DNA of 64,000 bases from JASGMR01 sp963664675 (GCA_963664675.2 CAXXLB010000020.1:62001-126000), one strand, 5' to 3'; shown: positions 25,466 through 34,699, counted from the first letter of the stretch. Translations and numbers: made by a program. Notes: generated by a model from the sequence alone, not told the origin.

Positions 25466-27009
25466 AATCCATACAGCCTGTCCAAATTCAGCACAACCGT
25501 GCCGGGAAATCGTTCTTTGTGATTTATAAAAATTATCGTTTTATTCTGTTTGTTCAGCATTTTCAGTAACTCATATATCCTGTCCGAATTATTATCATCC
25601 AGATTCGCATTGAATTCATCGAGTAAAATAATTTTATGTTTTGTAAAAAATGCTCTGGACAGTGCCACCCTTTTTGTTTCTCCCGTCGACAGAGTAGTCG
25701 ATTTGCCGTTTATTATTTTCCCGATATTCATATCGGATACTATGCTGTTGAACTTCGTTTCGTCAGACTCCTTCCCCAGGAGGATGTTTTCTTTTACATC
25801 CAGATGAAACAACGAAACATCCGTCGGTAAAAAAAAGCAGACTTCATTCGTATTCACTTCCCGGGCATTCAAATTTCCTATGGCGACTGTCCCCTTCTGC
25901 TGTTCTATATTGCTCATGACCAGATTAAGCATGGTAGATTTTCCTATCCCTTTTGGTCCCCTTATTTCATAAATTCCACCCTGTCTGAAAACGTAATTGA
26001 AATCATTCAACACGGGTTTGTTTTCTTCGTACTCGAAACTCACATTTTTAAATTCTATTTCATAATTCTCCGGAATTTTCTTCGGCGATGTATTTTTTTC
26101 AGTGTAGCCTTTGGCGAAATATTCTTTTATCTTTCTGAGATTTTCTTTGAGAGATGTGACTGTTATACTCAAATAATTGAAGAAATTGAACGCGGGTCTG
26201 ATAGCGAATATAATCCCCAGCTTATTAATGGGATTATCGGGTTCAAAAGAAAAGATGAACCATAGAATGAACAATGTTATCTCCGAAAGTAATGAAATGA
26301 TCATCATCATTTTTCCCCTCACACTCAGATGCTTTTTGAAAGCCCGATAATCATTTTTATTGACGGTTTTGTAGAGGTCATAACTATTTTTTCCCGTTAT
26401 CTTATTGACGTAATAGTTTATGTTTCTGAATATGAAATCGAAATTAATCATGAGTCGTTTTTTCATCATATATTTATCGTCTTCTGCCAGTTCAATCGAT
26501 GAAGTGAAAAAGAATCTGATCAGCATAACAGAAACTCCCAGTCCCAACAATATGAGAAAGAATTTAAAATCCAGAAGAACGACGGATATCAAAGATCCTA
26601 CGCCATAAATTAATCTGTAACCGATCTGACTCAGACTCTCGTTCAAAAAATCTCTCGTATAATTTTCCGCAATCTTCAAGTCCGCAGAGAATTTCTGAGG
26701 AGCATCAATATCACTTTCAATGTATTTTGAAACTTCTCCCACTCTGAAATTTTGCAGAAACTTTTTTATGTACGATCCGTTTTTTCTTCTCATATTAGGA
26801 TTGAAGAGAATATCGAAAATACAAAATATTACCGTTACTCCGATTAAAATCAATAAAGCGGTGTTATTCTTCTCGTCGTAGTTGCTGAGTGTTATTATCA
26901 GTAAGAAGTTCGTACTGAATGCTTCTAAAAAAAGTCTGAAAAAAGTCAGGAAGAGAATTTTATCGTACAGGACCTTGTCAACTCTCCTTATACGGGATAA
27001 AATATTCAA
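25462..27009 (-). CDS. ABC exporter half-subunit with divergent NBD motifs
   Basis: A 515-residue TMD-NBD protein, shorter than typical exporters (570-600). The NBD motifs deviate: Walker A GPKGIGKST, signature LSTGETKRVALSRAF and Walker B IILLDEFNANLD, where the usual DEP is DEF; the H-loop is FINHKE. The catalytic Glu and His are kept, so activity is possible but reduced is plausible. TTG 27009 sits seven nt after GGAGGG and overlaps the upstream TGA. The likely partner is the 27006-28535 product, giving an asymmetric heterodimer. Confidence 0.85.
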   Translation of the reverse strand: MNILSRIRRVDKVLYDKILFLTFFRLFLEAFSTNFLLIITLSNYDEKNNTALLILIGVTVIFCIFDILFNPNMRRKNGSYIKKFLQNFRVGEVSKYIESDIDAPQKFSADLKIAENYTRDFLNESLSQIGYRLIYGVGSLISVVLLDFKFFLILLGLGVSVMLIRFFFTSSIELAEDDKYMMKKRLMINFDFIFRNINYYVNKITGKNSYDLYKTVNKNDYRAFKKHLSVRGKMMMIISLLSEITLFILWFIFSFEPDNPINKLGIIFAIRPAFNFFNYLSITVTSLKENLRKIKEYFAKGYTEKNTSPKKIPENYEIEFKNVSFEYEENKPVLNDFNYVFRQGGIYEIRGPKGIGKSTMLNLVMSNIEQQKGTVAIGNLNAREVNTNEVCFFLPTDVSLFHLDVKENILLGKESDETKFNSIVSDMNIGKIINGKSTTLSTGETKRVALSRAFFTKHKIILLDEFNANLDDNNSDRIYELLKMLNKQNKTIIFINHKERFPGTVVLNLDRLYGL

Positions 27010-28535
27010 TTCATTTCCCTCCGTTCCAAATCTGAAAGCACTTCGGAATCATTTATAAGATCCTGATCATGTGTCGTACAGATTATTATTTTATTTTCCG
27101 ACAACTCTTTGAGTACTTTTATCAAGTTGATTTTGGTTTTTTTGTCCAGGTTGGCAGTGGGCTCGTCAAGCAACAATACGTCACTATCACTCAGAAGTAT
27201 GTGGCATAAATTTATCAATCTTTTCTGTCCGTCGGAGTAGTTGGAATAATAGTTTTCACATTTCTCTTCAAGCCTGCCCCTGAAATCGACCCCCGAAAGC
27301 TCCGTCACATAATTCACGATTCTTTTTACAGTTCGTTCATCCTTTCCCGTTGCTATTTTTAAATTTTCCAAAATCGTATCTTCCATGTAAAAGGGATTTA
27401 TACTTATAAAATCCGGGGAATTTTTCGGATTCACATTTATAGTTAAATTCTCAGGTTTGTCGATCAATCCCGATAGGAGTTTTAAAACCGTGGTTTTTCC
27501 TGAGCCCGAACTTCCGGTGATAGCGTACAGACCGTTCTTTTCAATTGAAAACAAAACATCCCTTTTTACAAAGGGCAAGGTTCCGGACATGTGTATTCTG
27601 CCGTTCTGTTTTTTATTGAGTGCCTTTCCTTTTTTCTTCAGAAATGAAATGTACATATCCATAATTGGTTTTACTTCCCTCGTGCTGATTATGGTGTTGG
27701 ATATGATCTTAGCGGAATTCGATATCCTCGGTGCCATACTTATGAAAAGAGGCAACAGTACCGGAGAACTCTTACCAAGTGAAATCAGTATTAACGATGT
27801 CATAGGTAAAAATACATTACTCATCACGAAACTGAATTCTTCAAATCTCCAGTAAGATTCTTTGATACTCTGTGTGACATTAAAACTGGACAGTTCTTCA
27901 TTGAGTGAATCGCTGTATCTGGATAACAGATATTCTTTTGAATTCAGGTTGTTAATTATCCGTTTGTTGCCGATCAGATTATATTGAATATCGTAATTCT
28001 CACTCTGGTTCATATTTAAGCGTCTGCTGGTCTTGCTGAGATTTTTACTGATCACCGCAGAAATAACCGTGGTTAAAAATATGAATAAGATTAAAGCACT
28101 TATCATCCAGTTGTTTTCAACTATTATGGCGACGTTTAATATTACAAAAGATATGAATCTCACCACGGAATCCCATAATGACACCGTGTACGAACTCAAC
28201 TTATTCAACTGGATATCGTGTAAGGTATGAGGATGAATACTCAGATCCATCCCCGGAGACTGTGTCATATTGAGTACTAATCTGCTTTTCAACCAGTTAA
28301 GCAACGATTTCTCCAGCGTCGGTTTCAGCAATGCATTGCTGTACAATCTCAGTATAAAGAATATAAAATATGCCACTACTATCAATATCGTTTCCATTTC
28401 AAGATTCTGGTTCAAAACCCTGTTTATCGCTATAACGAACAGGGCATCTGTGAATATTGAAAAGAATGAAAACAACAAATAGATGAAACAAATATTCTTA
28501 TTTTCCCCGATATATAACTTCAATATTTTTCCCAT
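27006..28535 (-). CDS. ABC exporter half-subunit (TMD-NBD)
   Basis: A 509-residue exporter subunit with about six N-terminal helices. The NBD has Walker A GSSGSGKTT, the altered signature YSDGQKRLINLCHI, Walker B VLLLDEPTANLD and switch TTHDQ. The start at ATG 28535 lies behind GGAGTG, inside the end of the 61-residue ORF. It overlaps the next gene by four nt. Stop-start overlaps throughout this stretch mean the subunits are made from one message in fixed ratio. Confidence 0.87.
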   Translation of the reverse strand: MGKILKLYIGENKNICFIYLLFSFFSIFTDALFVIAINRVLNQNLEMETILIVVAYFIFFILRLYSNALLKPTLEKSLLNWLKSRLVLNMTQSPGMDLSIHPHTLHDIQLNKLSSYTVSLWDSVVRFISFVILNVAIIVENNWMISALILFIFLTTVISAVISKNLSKTSRRLNMNQSENYDIQYNLIGNKRIINNLNSKEYLLSRYSDSLNEELSSFNVTQSIKESYWRFEEFSFVMSNVFLPMTSLILISLGKSSPVLLPLFISMAPRISNSAKIISNTIISTREVKPIMDMYISFLKKKGKALNKKQNGRIHMSGTLPFVKRDVLFSIEKNGLYAITGSSGSGKTTVLKLLSGLIDKPENLTINVNPKNSPDFISINPFYMEDTILENLKIATGKDERTVKRIVNYVTELSGVDFRGRLEEKCENYYSNYSDGQKRLINLCHILLSDSDVLLLDEPTANLDKKTKINLIKVLKELSENKIIICTTHDQDLINDSEVLSDLERREMN

Positions 28536-28683
28536 TTTTAAAACACTCCAAAAAATTATTTTTTAATTCTTCATTTGTTGGCATTTCATCGATAAAATTT
28601 AAAATTATAGCGAACATCATCGCAAACATTTCAAAATCACCGAAAGTACGTAAGAGATGATACGTATTGAACTCAATCTTCAT
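28498..28683 (-). CDS. 61-residue ORF between exporter genes, unknown
   Basis: It starts with ATGA overlapping the stop of the upstream exporter gene and ends 38 nt inside the next, so it is embedded in a translationally coupled chain. The protein begins MKIEFNTYHLLRTFGDFEMF, has a short hydrophobic middle (MFAMMFAIILNFI) and a charged C-terminus ending NIEVIYRGK. I recognise no family, and there is no double-Gly leader motif or Cys/Ser/Thr-rich core to mark a peptide precursor. It might be an accessory subunit, an immunity protein or a recognition element for the exported peptide. Confidence 0.55.
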   Translation of the reverse strand: MKIEFNTYHLLRTFGDFEMFAMMFAIILNFIDEMPTNEELKNNFLECFKNGKNIEVIYRGK

Positions 28684-30221
28684 ACTTTATTTATTTTCCG
28701 GTTTTCTATTCTGTACATTTTGTTGCAACAGCTGAATATATCGGCATCGTGCGAGATCATTATGAATGTCTTGTTTTCAAACTCCTTTTCGATGAAAGAA
28801 ATGAATTCTCTTTTCCTTTGTTCATCTACATATGCGAGCGGTTCATCGAAAATATACATTTCCCCTCTCCTTTTCAGCCCCTCTTTTATCTGAATCGCTT
28901 TCTTTTCACCTCCGCTTTTACTCTTGTTTTTTATCTTTTCGTTCTTTTCAAAATCTTCAAAAACGCACAGTTCCTGAGGGATCAGTATTATCTTGTCCCT
29001 CAGTTCCGCCGGATTTATGTTCTTGTAATCCGTTTCGTTGTAACTTATCGTTCCATCGTAATCCGTGAATATCTTTACCAGAATATTCGCCAGTGTCGTT
29101 TTTCCGGTCCCATTTTCCCCTATTATTCCTATTCTGTCCCCCGGATTTATCTTCAACGACATGTCATGAAATATAGATTTTTCCCCATAGTGAAAGGAAA
29201 GGTTTTTTATCTCAACCTTTTCAAATTTTTCAGGAATTCTGACGAAGTTCTCTCCCGCTAATTCTTCTTTTTCGCTGAGGAGTTCTTCTATTCTGTTCAG
29301 TGATATTTCTTCCTCTTTTATCTTTTTCGGAAAATCCATGAAAAATTCCACAGGTGACCAGAGTCTTGAAAAATAAAGTGAGATCGCGGTGAGACTTCCA
29401 AACGTTATCGTGTTTTCAAAAACGAGGTAGCTTCCCAGCCAGTAAATCAATACACTGGATATATTCATTATCCCCGTCACGAGGAAAAAATCGTATGCTA
29501 TTTCATATTTTATTTTTTCAAGAACCTTTTTGTAGATATCTTTCAGTTTTAATTCCGCATTTTTTCCGAAAACACCACTGTAATTTGAAACGCGTATAAA
29601 ATAATTCGAGTTTATACTTTCGTTCATGTGTGAATTGAACTTTTCTTCCGATTCCATCAGTTCTTCGTTCACCTTTTTTATTTTCGGCATAAATTTTCTT
29701 GAAAGAAAATAAAAAACCGGAAACATCATGAGAAGTATGAGGGATATGAGTATATTTATTCTGAACATCAGTACGATTATTGAGATCATGTAAGCTATGT
29801 TTATTATGAACATCGATCCGTCCGATATCACTAGATCGCGTATCTTTTCGATATCCCTGTTTATTCTCTGTATGAAGTATCCCGGATCTTTTTTTAGGAA
29901 AACGGGGTAAGGAACTTTCAATACTTTTTCAGATATTTCAAACTTCAAATCATTCAACACTTTTATTTCAAGATTCGACTGATAATAATACCTCAGCGAC
30001 AAAAAGAATATGAAGAGAACAGTGACACCCAGGAAAAGAAAACCGTAAAAATTCAATTCTTCAACATTTTCTCCCACAGCGGCGATATCCATTATTTTTT
30101 TGGTGAGGATCGGTATTATCAGAACACTCAATTTCTGAAGTACCTGCATGATAAAGGTTAAAAACGTTTCCTTCCTGTATTTTCTGTAATAACTTCTGAA
30201 AAATTTAAAAATCTTTCTCAC
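28680..30221 (-). CDS. ABC exporter half-subunit with shortened NBD
   Basis: A 513-residue TMD-NBD subunit. Walker A GENGTGKTT, Q-loop LIPQEL, signature SKSGGEKKAIQ, Walker B MYIFDEPLAYVD and H-loop MISHD are all present. Only about 20 residues separate Q-loop and signature, instead of the usual 55-60. So the helical subdomain that contacts the membrane part is nearly absent. GTG 30221 follows GGAGGGG at seven nt. It precedes the 61-residue ORF with an ATGA overlap. Either a specialised subunit or a partly decayed one; the frame is intact. Confidence 0.85.
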   Translation of the reverse strand: MRKIFKFFRSYYRKYRKETFLTFIMQVLQKLSVLIIPILTKKIMDIAAVGENVEELNFYGFLFLGVTVLFIFFLSLRYYYQSNLEIKVLNDLKFEISEKVLKVPYPVFLKKDPGYFIQRINRDIEKIRDLVISDGSMFIINIAYMISIIVLMFRINILISLILLMMFPVFYFLSRKFMPKIKKVNEELMESEEKFNSHMNESINSNYFIRVSNYSGVFGKNAELKLKDIYKKVLEKIKYEIAYDFFLVTGIMNISSVLIYWLGSYLVFENTITFGSLTAISLYFSRLWSPVEFFMDFPKKIKEEEISLNRIEELLSEKEELAGENFVRIPEKFEKVEIKNLSFHYGEKSIFHDMSLKINPGDRIGIIGENGTGKTTLANILVKIFTDYDGTISYNETDYKNINPAELRDKIILIPQELCVFEDFEKNEKIKNKSKSGGEKKAIQIKEGLKRRGEMYIFDEPLAYVDEQRKREFISFIEKEFENKTFIMISHDADIFSCCNKMYRIENRKINKV

Positions 30222-30300
30222 TTTTCATCCCCTCCTCGTTATCTCTCTCACTGGAACAACAAAGCATGAACACTTTCTTGTGGAAAAAAATTGTCGTCAT
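30205..30300 (-). CDS. 31-residue ORF coupled to the ABC-2 permease gene
   Basis: ATG 30300 overlaps the permease TGA (ATGA), and the frame ends inside the next exporter gene at 30205. The peptide contains HKKVFMLCCSSERDNEEG. It has no binding site of its own and could be translated only by reinitiation. It may be a cysteine-containing peptide, a coupling device or a chance frame. Confidence 0.25.
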   Translation of the reverse strand: MTTIFFHKKVFMLCCSSERDNEEGMKSEKDF

Positions 30301-31085
30301 GTACCACATCCGGAATAATGTTTGCACCCCCTATTCCAGACACAAACCGATAATATGAGAAAAAGTGTTGAAATCAAAAGTCCTAACACTAAAGAAAGCC
30401 CTGTGGATAATACGTTATTCACTTTCAAAAGCGAACTGACGGGATAATACGCCGCAAACCCTATTGGAAATACAAAAGTAAAAATCAACTGCAGCCATCC
30501 CGGAAAGATTGTCATCGGATATTTCGCGAAATCACTTATTTCATAGGTCAGATTTGCGATATCTGCCTGCGCGACAGTGTAAAACGAAACGGACGAAAGC
30601 AGAATCGATATTCCACAATAAACGAGAAAGCTTATCAAAACGATTACAGGTATTGTAATTATTTCAATAAAGCTCAGATTCACACGAAATACGCTCCAGA
30701 CAACTATTGCAACCGCTACTATCAGTTCACCCCAGGAATCGTCGTCAAATCCGTCACAGGCGATCTGTAAAAGCGGATGCAGGGGTCTGAGTAAAAATCT
30801 GTCAAATTCTCCACGTTTTATGTAATAGGGTAAAGTTATGAAATTTATACATAAAGATTCCCACACCGAAAATCCTAGCACCGACACCCCATATAGGAAT
30901 ATCAGCTGATTCGTGTCCCAGCCCTTTATATCTGGAACAAGCTGATAAATGTATGCAAAAATTGAAAATCTTATGAGTTGTTTAATCAAAAGGGCAATTA
31001 TTCCGAATATAAAATCTCTGTCATAAATCGTCCTTTCTGCTATGTTCAATCTCATATATTCCTTCACTAGCTTCAAATAATACAA
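30297..31085 (-). CDS. ABC-2 family permease (COG3694-like)
   Basis: A 262-residue membrane protein with about six helices. The conserved cytoplasmic stretch KRGEFDRFLLRPLHPLLQI is characteristic of the permease pair found with a drug/polysaccharide-type ATPase. It forms the transport channel with the 31092-31904 product and is driven by the 31911-32903 ATPase. It ends CKHYSGCGT, with the stop overlapping a tiny ORF. The exported substrate is unknown. Confidence 0.83.
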   Translation of the reverse strand: MYYLKLVKEYMRLNIAERTIYDRDFIFGIIALLIKQLIRFSIFAYIYQLVPDIKGWDTNQLIFLYGVSVLGFSVWESLCINFITLPYYIKRGEFDRFLLRPLHPLLQIACDGFDDDSWGELIVAVAIVVWSVFRVNLSFIEIITIPVIVLISFLVYCGISILLSSVSFYTVAQADIANLTYEISDFAKYPMTIFPGWLQLIFTFVFPIGFAAYYPVSSLLKVNNVLSTGLSLVLGLLISTLFLILSVCVWNRGCKHYSGCGT

Positions 31086-31091
31086 GATATA

Positions 31092-31904
31092 TCAGCCCCC
31101 CTGCAAAGTGAGATGTTTTATCAATTTACGTTTGGCGGCATAATATATGGGAATTATTATGAATATTGAACAGATCAGTATCAATATATTCGTTAACGCC
31201 CCGCTCCTGTTATTCTCAGATATCAACTGTGACGGTATATAGAACATCGAAGAAAAGGGCAACATTTTTAACACCGGTCCTATGAAAGAAGGATATACCG
31301 AAAGAGGAATCCATTCCCCGGACAGAATGGCAACCAGTGTCGATCTGAAATTATCTATTCCCCATATACTGGTGGTATAAAAGCTGAATGTTCCCACGAA
31401 CATTTCGATGTAAAAGTTGAATATATAATACAGTATGATAAAACATAGCGCTATCAGTACACTGTAAATATCAAAATTCTTATTCAACTTCGGAACGGCC
31501 GCATATCCCAGAACGAGTATCGGAAATCCGATTGTTATAACCTGATATAAACTTTTCCCAAGATTTTGTGTGAAAAATTGTATTTCTATATTAACAGGCT
31601 TCAAAAGCATCGCGTAAATATCACCGTTTTTTATAACGTTTGCATATCTTTTGGCAAGACCCGAAGAATAAAATTGAGACAATGCGAATGTGATAATATA
31701 ATAAGACATCATCGTACCGTATTCAACACCCTTAATTTCATTGTTTCCACTGTATAATGCACTCCAGAGCAATAATGTCATTGCTAAAATCAATATCTGG
31801 GAAACGAGTTTGAGTGCCGTTGCAGCACGATAATAAAAATTTGAATAAAATGACAAAGATATATTTTTTATAGCGTAAGCCAGCGTGTCAACCACCCCGT
31901 TCAC
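31092..31904 (-). CDS. ABC-2 family permease (COG4587-like)
   Basis: A 270-residue six-helix membrane protein with KRYANVIKNGDIYAMLLKPVN, the same RG(E/D)-x-LLxP signature as its partner, and MFVGTFSFYTTSIWGIDNF. Start GTG 31904 lies seven nt after the ATPase stop with no clear binding site, so expression probably depends on coupling. It is the middle gene of a three-gene ATPase-permease-permease exporter. Confidence 0.83.
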   Translation of the reverse strand: MNGVVDTLAYAIKNISLSFYSNFYYRAATALKLVSQILILAMTLLLWSALYSGNNEIKGVEYGTMMSYYIITFALSQFYSSGLAKRYANVIKNGDIYAMLLKPVNIEIQFFTQNLGKSLYQVITIGFPILVLGYAAVPKLNKNFDIYSVLIALCFIILYYIFNFYIEMFVGTFSFYTTSIWGIDNFRSTLVAILSGEWIPLSVYPSFIGPVLKMLPFSSMFYIPSQLISENNRSGALTNILILICSIFIIIPIYYAAKRKLIKHLTLQGG

Positions 31905-31910
31905 ATTATT

Positions 31911-32903
31911 TTATTCGATTTCATCGAGTTCTTTCCATATCTTCTTTATCACATCGGCAAAACTCGATTCTTTCACAGTAACATCGACTATTTCATTATC
32001 AGAGCATATACATTTAATAACCCGGGAAACTTTCTCAATCGGGACCGAATTAAAAGATAATATATTGGATTCTTCGATGTATTTGTAGTCACCTATTTTT
32101 TCTGAGATAACCGGATTTGAATTCGTTGAGGTAAATCTCACATCTTTGAAGCGATTTCCAAGATGGACTATCTCAGATACATCTTTGTCAACGAGAACAA
32201 CTCCTTCGTTCAATACAACAGATCTCCGACACACCTTAGCTATGTCGTTGAGATCGTGCGTTGTGAGGAGAATTGTTATTTTCTGCTCTTCGTTTATTTT
32301 TTTCAGAAAATTCAAAATGGCTTCTTTGCTCAGAATATCCAGACCTATGGTCGGCTCATCGAGAAACAGTATTTTTGGCCCGTGCAGTAGTGCAGCTATT
32401 ATTTCACATTTCATCTTTTCACCGAGACTCAGGGTTCTGACTGGATTGTTAAGAACACTTCCAACGGTGAACTCTTTACTGAAATATTCAATTTGACTTT
32501 CATAGATGTCATCGGATACTCTATACATTTTTTTGAGAAGCTGGAAACTTGACATGGGGGACAAATCCCATCTCAACTGAGTTCTCTGCCCAAATACAAC
32601 CCCTATATACATATTATTTTTTATTCGTTCCCTGAAAGGATTTCTTCCCAGAACGCTCACGTAACCGGAATCCGGAACAAGAATTCCCGTCAATATTTTA
32701 ACGAGTGTGGATTTTCCAGCACCGTTTTTTCCTATTATCCCCACAGATTCACCACGTTTAACCGAAAAAGATATTTTTTTCAGAGCGGTTTTATTTACAG
32801 TATTTTTTCTCGATAAAAATCTTATGACTGATTTTGTATCCACTTTTTTTACACTGTATGTTTTGGAAAGATTTTTTACTTCTATAATGCCATCCGTTTT
32901 CAA
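31911..32903 (-). CDS. ABC-2 exporter ATP-binding protein (COG4586-like)
   Basis: A 330-residue ATPase. It has the long N-terminal insertion KKVDTKSVIRFLSRKNTVNK before the NBD, as in this family, Walker A GKNGAGKST, signature LSLGEKMKCEIIAAL, Walker B ILFLDEPTIGLD and LLTTHDL. About 90 C-terminal residues form an extra domain. I chose TTG 32903, ten nt after GAGGAG, giving LKTDGIIEVKNLSKTY as the start; codons up to 32921 precede that site. First transporter gene of the export island. Confidence 0.88.
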   Translation of the reverse strand: MKTDGIIEVKNLSKTYSVKKVDTKSVIRFLSRKNTVNKTALKKISFSVKRGESVGIIGKNGAGKSTLVKILTGILVPDSGYVSVLGRNPFRERIKNNMYIGVVFGQRTQLRWDLSPMSSFQLLKKMYRVSDDIYESQIEYFSKEFTVGSVLNNPVRTLSLGEKMKCEIIAALLHGPKILFLDEPTIGLDILSKEAILNFLKKINEEQKITILLTTHDLNDIAKVCRRSVVLNEGVVLVDKDVSEIVHLGNRFKDVRFTSTNSNPVISEKIGDYKYIEESNILSFNSVPIEKVSRVIKCICSDNEIVDVTVKESSFADVIKKIWKELDEIE

Positions 32904-32933
32904 TATAAAAATTCTCCTCACCGTTAACCGATT

Positions 32934-33182
32934 TCAAAAATCTTTTTTTAAAAATCTCTTCGTTTTCGATTCATCAAACATTTTCATACACCCGTCATTT
33001 TTCAAAATGACGACACCTATTATTCGCGATGTTCCGTTTTTATTCTTCAGCAGAATATCATCAAACAGAGAAAATTCTGAACATTGTCCATATTCAAAAA
33101 AACCATTATTATTTAAAGATTTAAATTTTGTGAATGAGAATATCAAAAAAAATGTTAAAACAAAAATGTATATAAACTCCAA
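32934..33182 (-). CDS. 82-residue protein with N-terminal membrane segment, unknown
   Basis: TTG 33182 opens a frame with a hydrophobic start MEFIYIFVLTFFLIFSFTKF. A soluble part follows containing two Cys (YGQCSEFS, KNDGCMKMF) and the strand-like stretch TSRIIGVVILKND. The nearest G-rich site (GGGGGG) is 12 nt away, so the start is uncertain. It lies 30 nt ahead of the exporter ATPase and probably heads that operon. The segment resembles the edge of a thioredoxin-like fold, but no CxxC is present; I assign no function. Confidence 0.4.
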   Translation of the reverse strand: MEFIYIFVLTFFLIFSFTKFKSLNNNGFFEYGQCSEFSLFDDILLKNKNGTSRIIGVVILKNDGCMKMFDESKTKRFLKKDF

Positions 33183-33600
33183 AAAAATACAGTCCCCCCA
33201 CCTGAATATATGCCGATAAGCAGAGAAACTGTGTTTTCACTAAAAAATAAATTCTAACTCCCTATATTAATATAATAACACTTTTTCTTAATCCTTTATC
33301 ACTATTCATAAATTTTCTAAAATCGATTTTCAAAAATTAATAATCAAAATTGTCAATGAAAATTAATAAGCCACCAAATATTTCGATCGATTTAACATTA
33401 ATCACAAATATTCCGTTTAAGAACGTGTTTTTCCTTCATCACTTTACTCTTCTCAATCATTCAAAAGTGAACTTTTATAATTCAATTCGACATAATGTAT
33501 AAAAAAAATAAGAATATTCAAAATAATCACCACTGATCCATATTAATCATCTCACATAGTCAATAAAGAGATATAAATGGACTTGTTTTTTTTCAGAATA
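33183..33600. other. AT-rich intergenic region between divergent operons
   Basis: No ORF, hairpin or repeat that I can support. It should contain the export-island promoter (minus strand); the only candidate is a TATA-rich stretch near 33260-33280 without a convincing -35. Confidence 0.5.
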
Positions 33601-33606
33601 AAAGTT

Positions 33607-33612
33607 TATACT
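33607..33612 (+). promoter_or_regulatory. -10 element of the LacI/importer operon
   Basis: TATACT (33607-33612), with TTGTTT 18 nt upstream as a weak -35. Two LacI-type palindromes follow immediately. Confidence 0.6.
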
Positions 33613-33617
33613 GATAG

Positions 33618-33647
33618 GGAAACGTTTCCACATGGATACGTTTCCAT
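33618..33647 (+). promoter_or_regulatory. two LacI-family operators
   Basis: GGAAACGTTTCC (33618-33629) is a perfect palindrome with the central CG typical of LacI-family sites. ATGGATACGTTTCCAT (33632-33647) is a near copy with one mismatched pair. The centres are 16 bp apart, both between the -10 and the regulator start. Autorepression by the LacI protein at 33682 is the simple reading. Confidence 0.75.
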
Positions 33648-33681
33648 ACAATAAAAATGTTTTATATAAGGGGTTTATAGC

Positions 33682-34686
33682 ATGAAGAAACCAACAATAA
33701 AAGACGTGGCCGCAAAGGCAAAATTGGGAATGGGAACTGTGTCTCGAGTGATAAATAACACGGGTTATGTTTCAGAGAAAACCCGGAGAAAAGTAAAAAA
33801 AGCAATAGAGGAATTGAACTATATACCTGATCCCACCGCAAGAGGATTGGTTTCCGGCAGCACCAATATGATATCTATTGTGGTACCAATGATAAGGACC
33901 GAGTTTTACGACAGAATGGTTGAAGCGATAGATGAATATGTTTCAGAAAAGTCATATGACACCGTTATTTTCCCCCTGTTATCGGAAAGAAGGCTGGAAA
34001 GATTTTCCGATAGAGATGCCTTTCTCTATAGAACCGATGGAATAATAATGGCCTCAATGCCTGTGCATAAACTCTTCAATGATGGAAAGATTCCAACAGA
34101 CAGAGAAGTGGTATTACTTGATATGTATTCCAACAGATATGATTGTATGTACATAGACAATACGGAAATAGGTGAAACTTCAGCGGAGGTCCTCCTTAAT
34201 CACACAGATAATTTAAAGGTTCTGACTTTCATTGAACCCGATAACGTTTTTACGACACATGTTTTTTCCAAGCGATTGAATGGATTTAAGAAAAAACTCA
34301 AAGAAGGAAACACAAAAATTCAAAAGGAAGATATCTATCATACCGAAATCGATCTTCATTCCGCCTTCAACACATCAATAAAATTACTGAAAGAGACAAA
34401 ACAATTTCCCATAGGAGTGTTTGCCACCTGTGATTTATTCGGATATGGGTTAACCGTAGCGGCAAAAAATCTGAATCTTAAAGTCGGTAAGGACGTTTTC
34501 ATTATAGGGGTTGACGATCAAATCTGGTCAAAGGATATCGGGTTAACCACGTTGAAGCAGCCTGTAGAAGATATGAGCAAGTACGCGGCAGAAATAATAA
34601 TCAATAAAATAAATGGAACTCAGGAGAATCAGAAAATAGTCAGGGAAAAATTCGAATCCGTTTTAATAAAACGCGATTCAGCATAA
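33682..34686 (+). CDS. LacI family transcriptional regulator of the maltodextrin-type operon
   Basis: A 334-residue repressor. The helix-turn-helix is TIKDVAAKAKLGMGTVSRVINNTGYVSEKTR with the hinge helix DPTARGLVSG, and the sugar-binding core ends with FIIGVDDQIWSKDIGLTTLKQP. ATG 33682 follows GGGGT. It is the first gene of an operon with binding protein, two permeases and a GH13 enzyme, and two palindromes sit in its own promoter. The inducer is likely the imported alpha-glucan or its product. Confidence 0.92.
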   Translation: MKKPTIKDVAAKAKLGMGTVSRVINNTGYVSEKTRRKVKKAIEELNYIPDPTARGLVSGSTNMISIVVPMIRTEFYDRMVEAIDEYVSEKSYDTVIFPLLSERRLERFSDRDAFLYRTDGIIMASMPVHKLFNDGKIPTDREVVLLDMYSNRYDCMYIDNTEIGETSAEVLLNHTDNLKVLTFIEPDNVFTTHVFSKRLNGFKKKLKEGNTKIQKEDIYHTEIDLHSAFNTSIKLLKETKQFPIGVFATCDLFGYGLTVAAKNLNLKVGKDVFIIGVDDQIWSKDIGLTTLKQPVEDMSKYAAEIIINKINGTQENQKIVREKFESVLIKRDSA

Positions 34687-34699
34687 ATGGAGGTGTATT

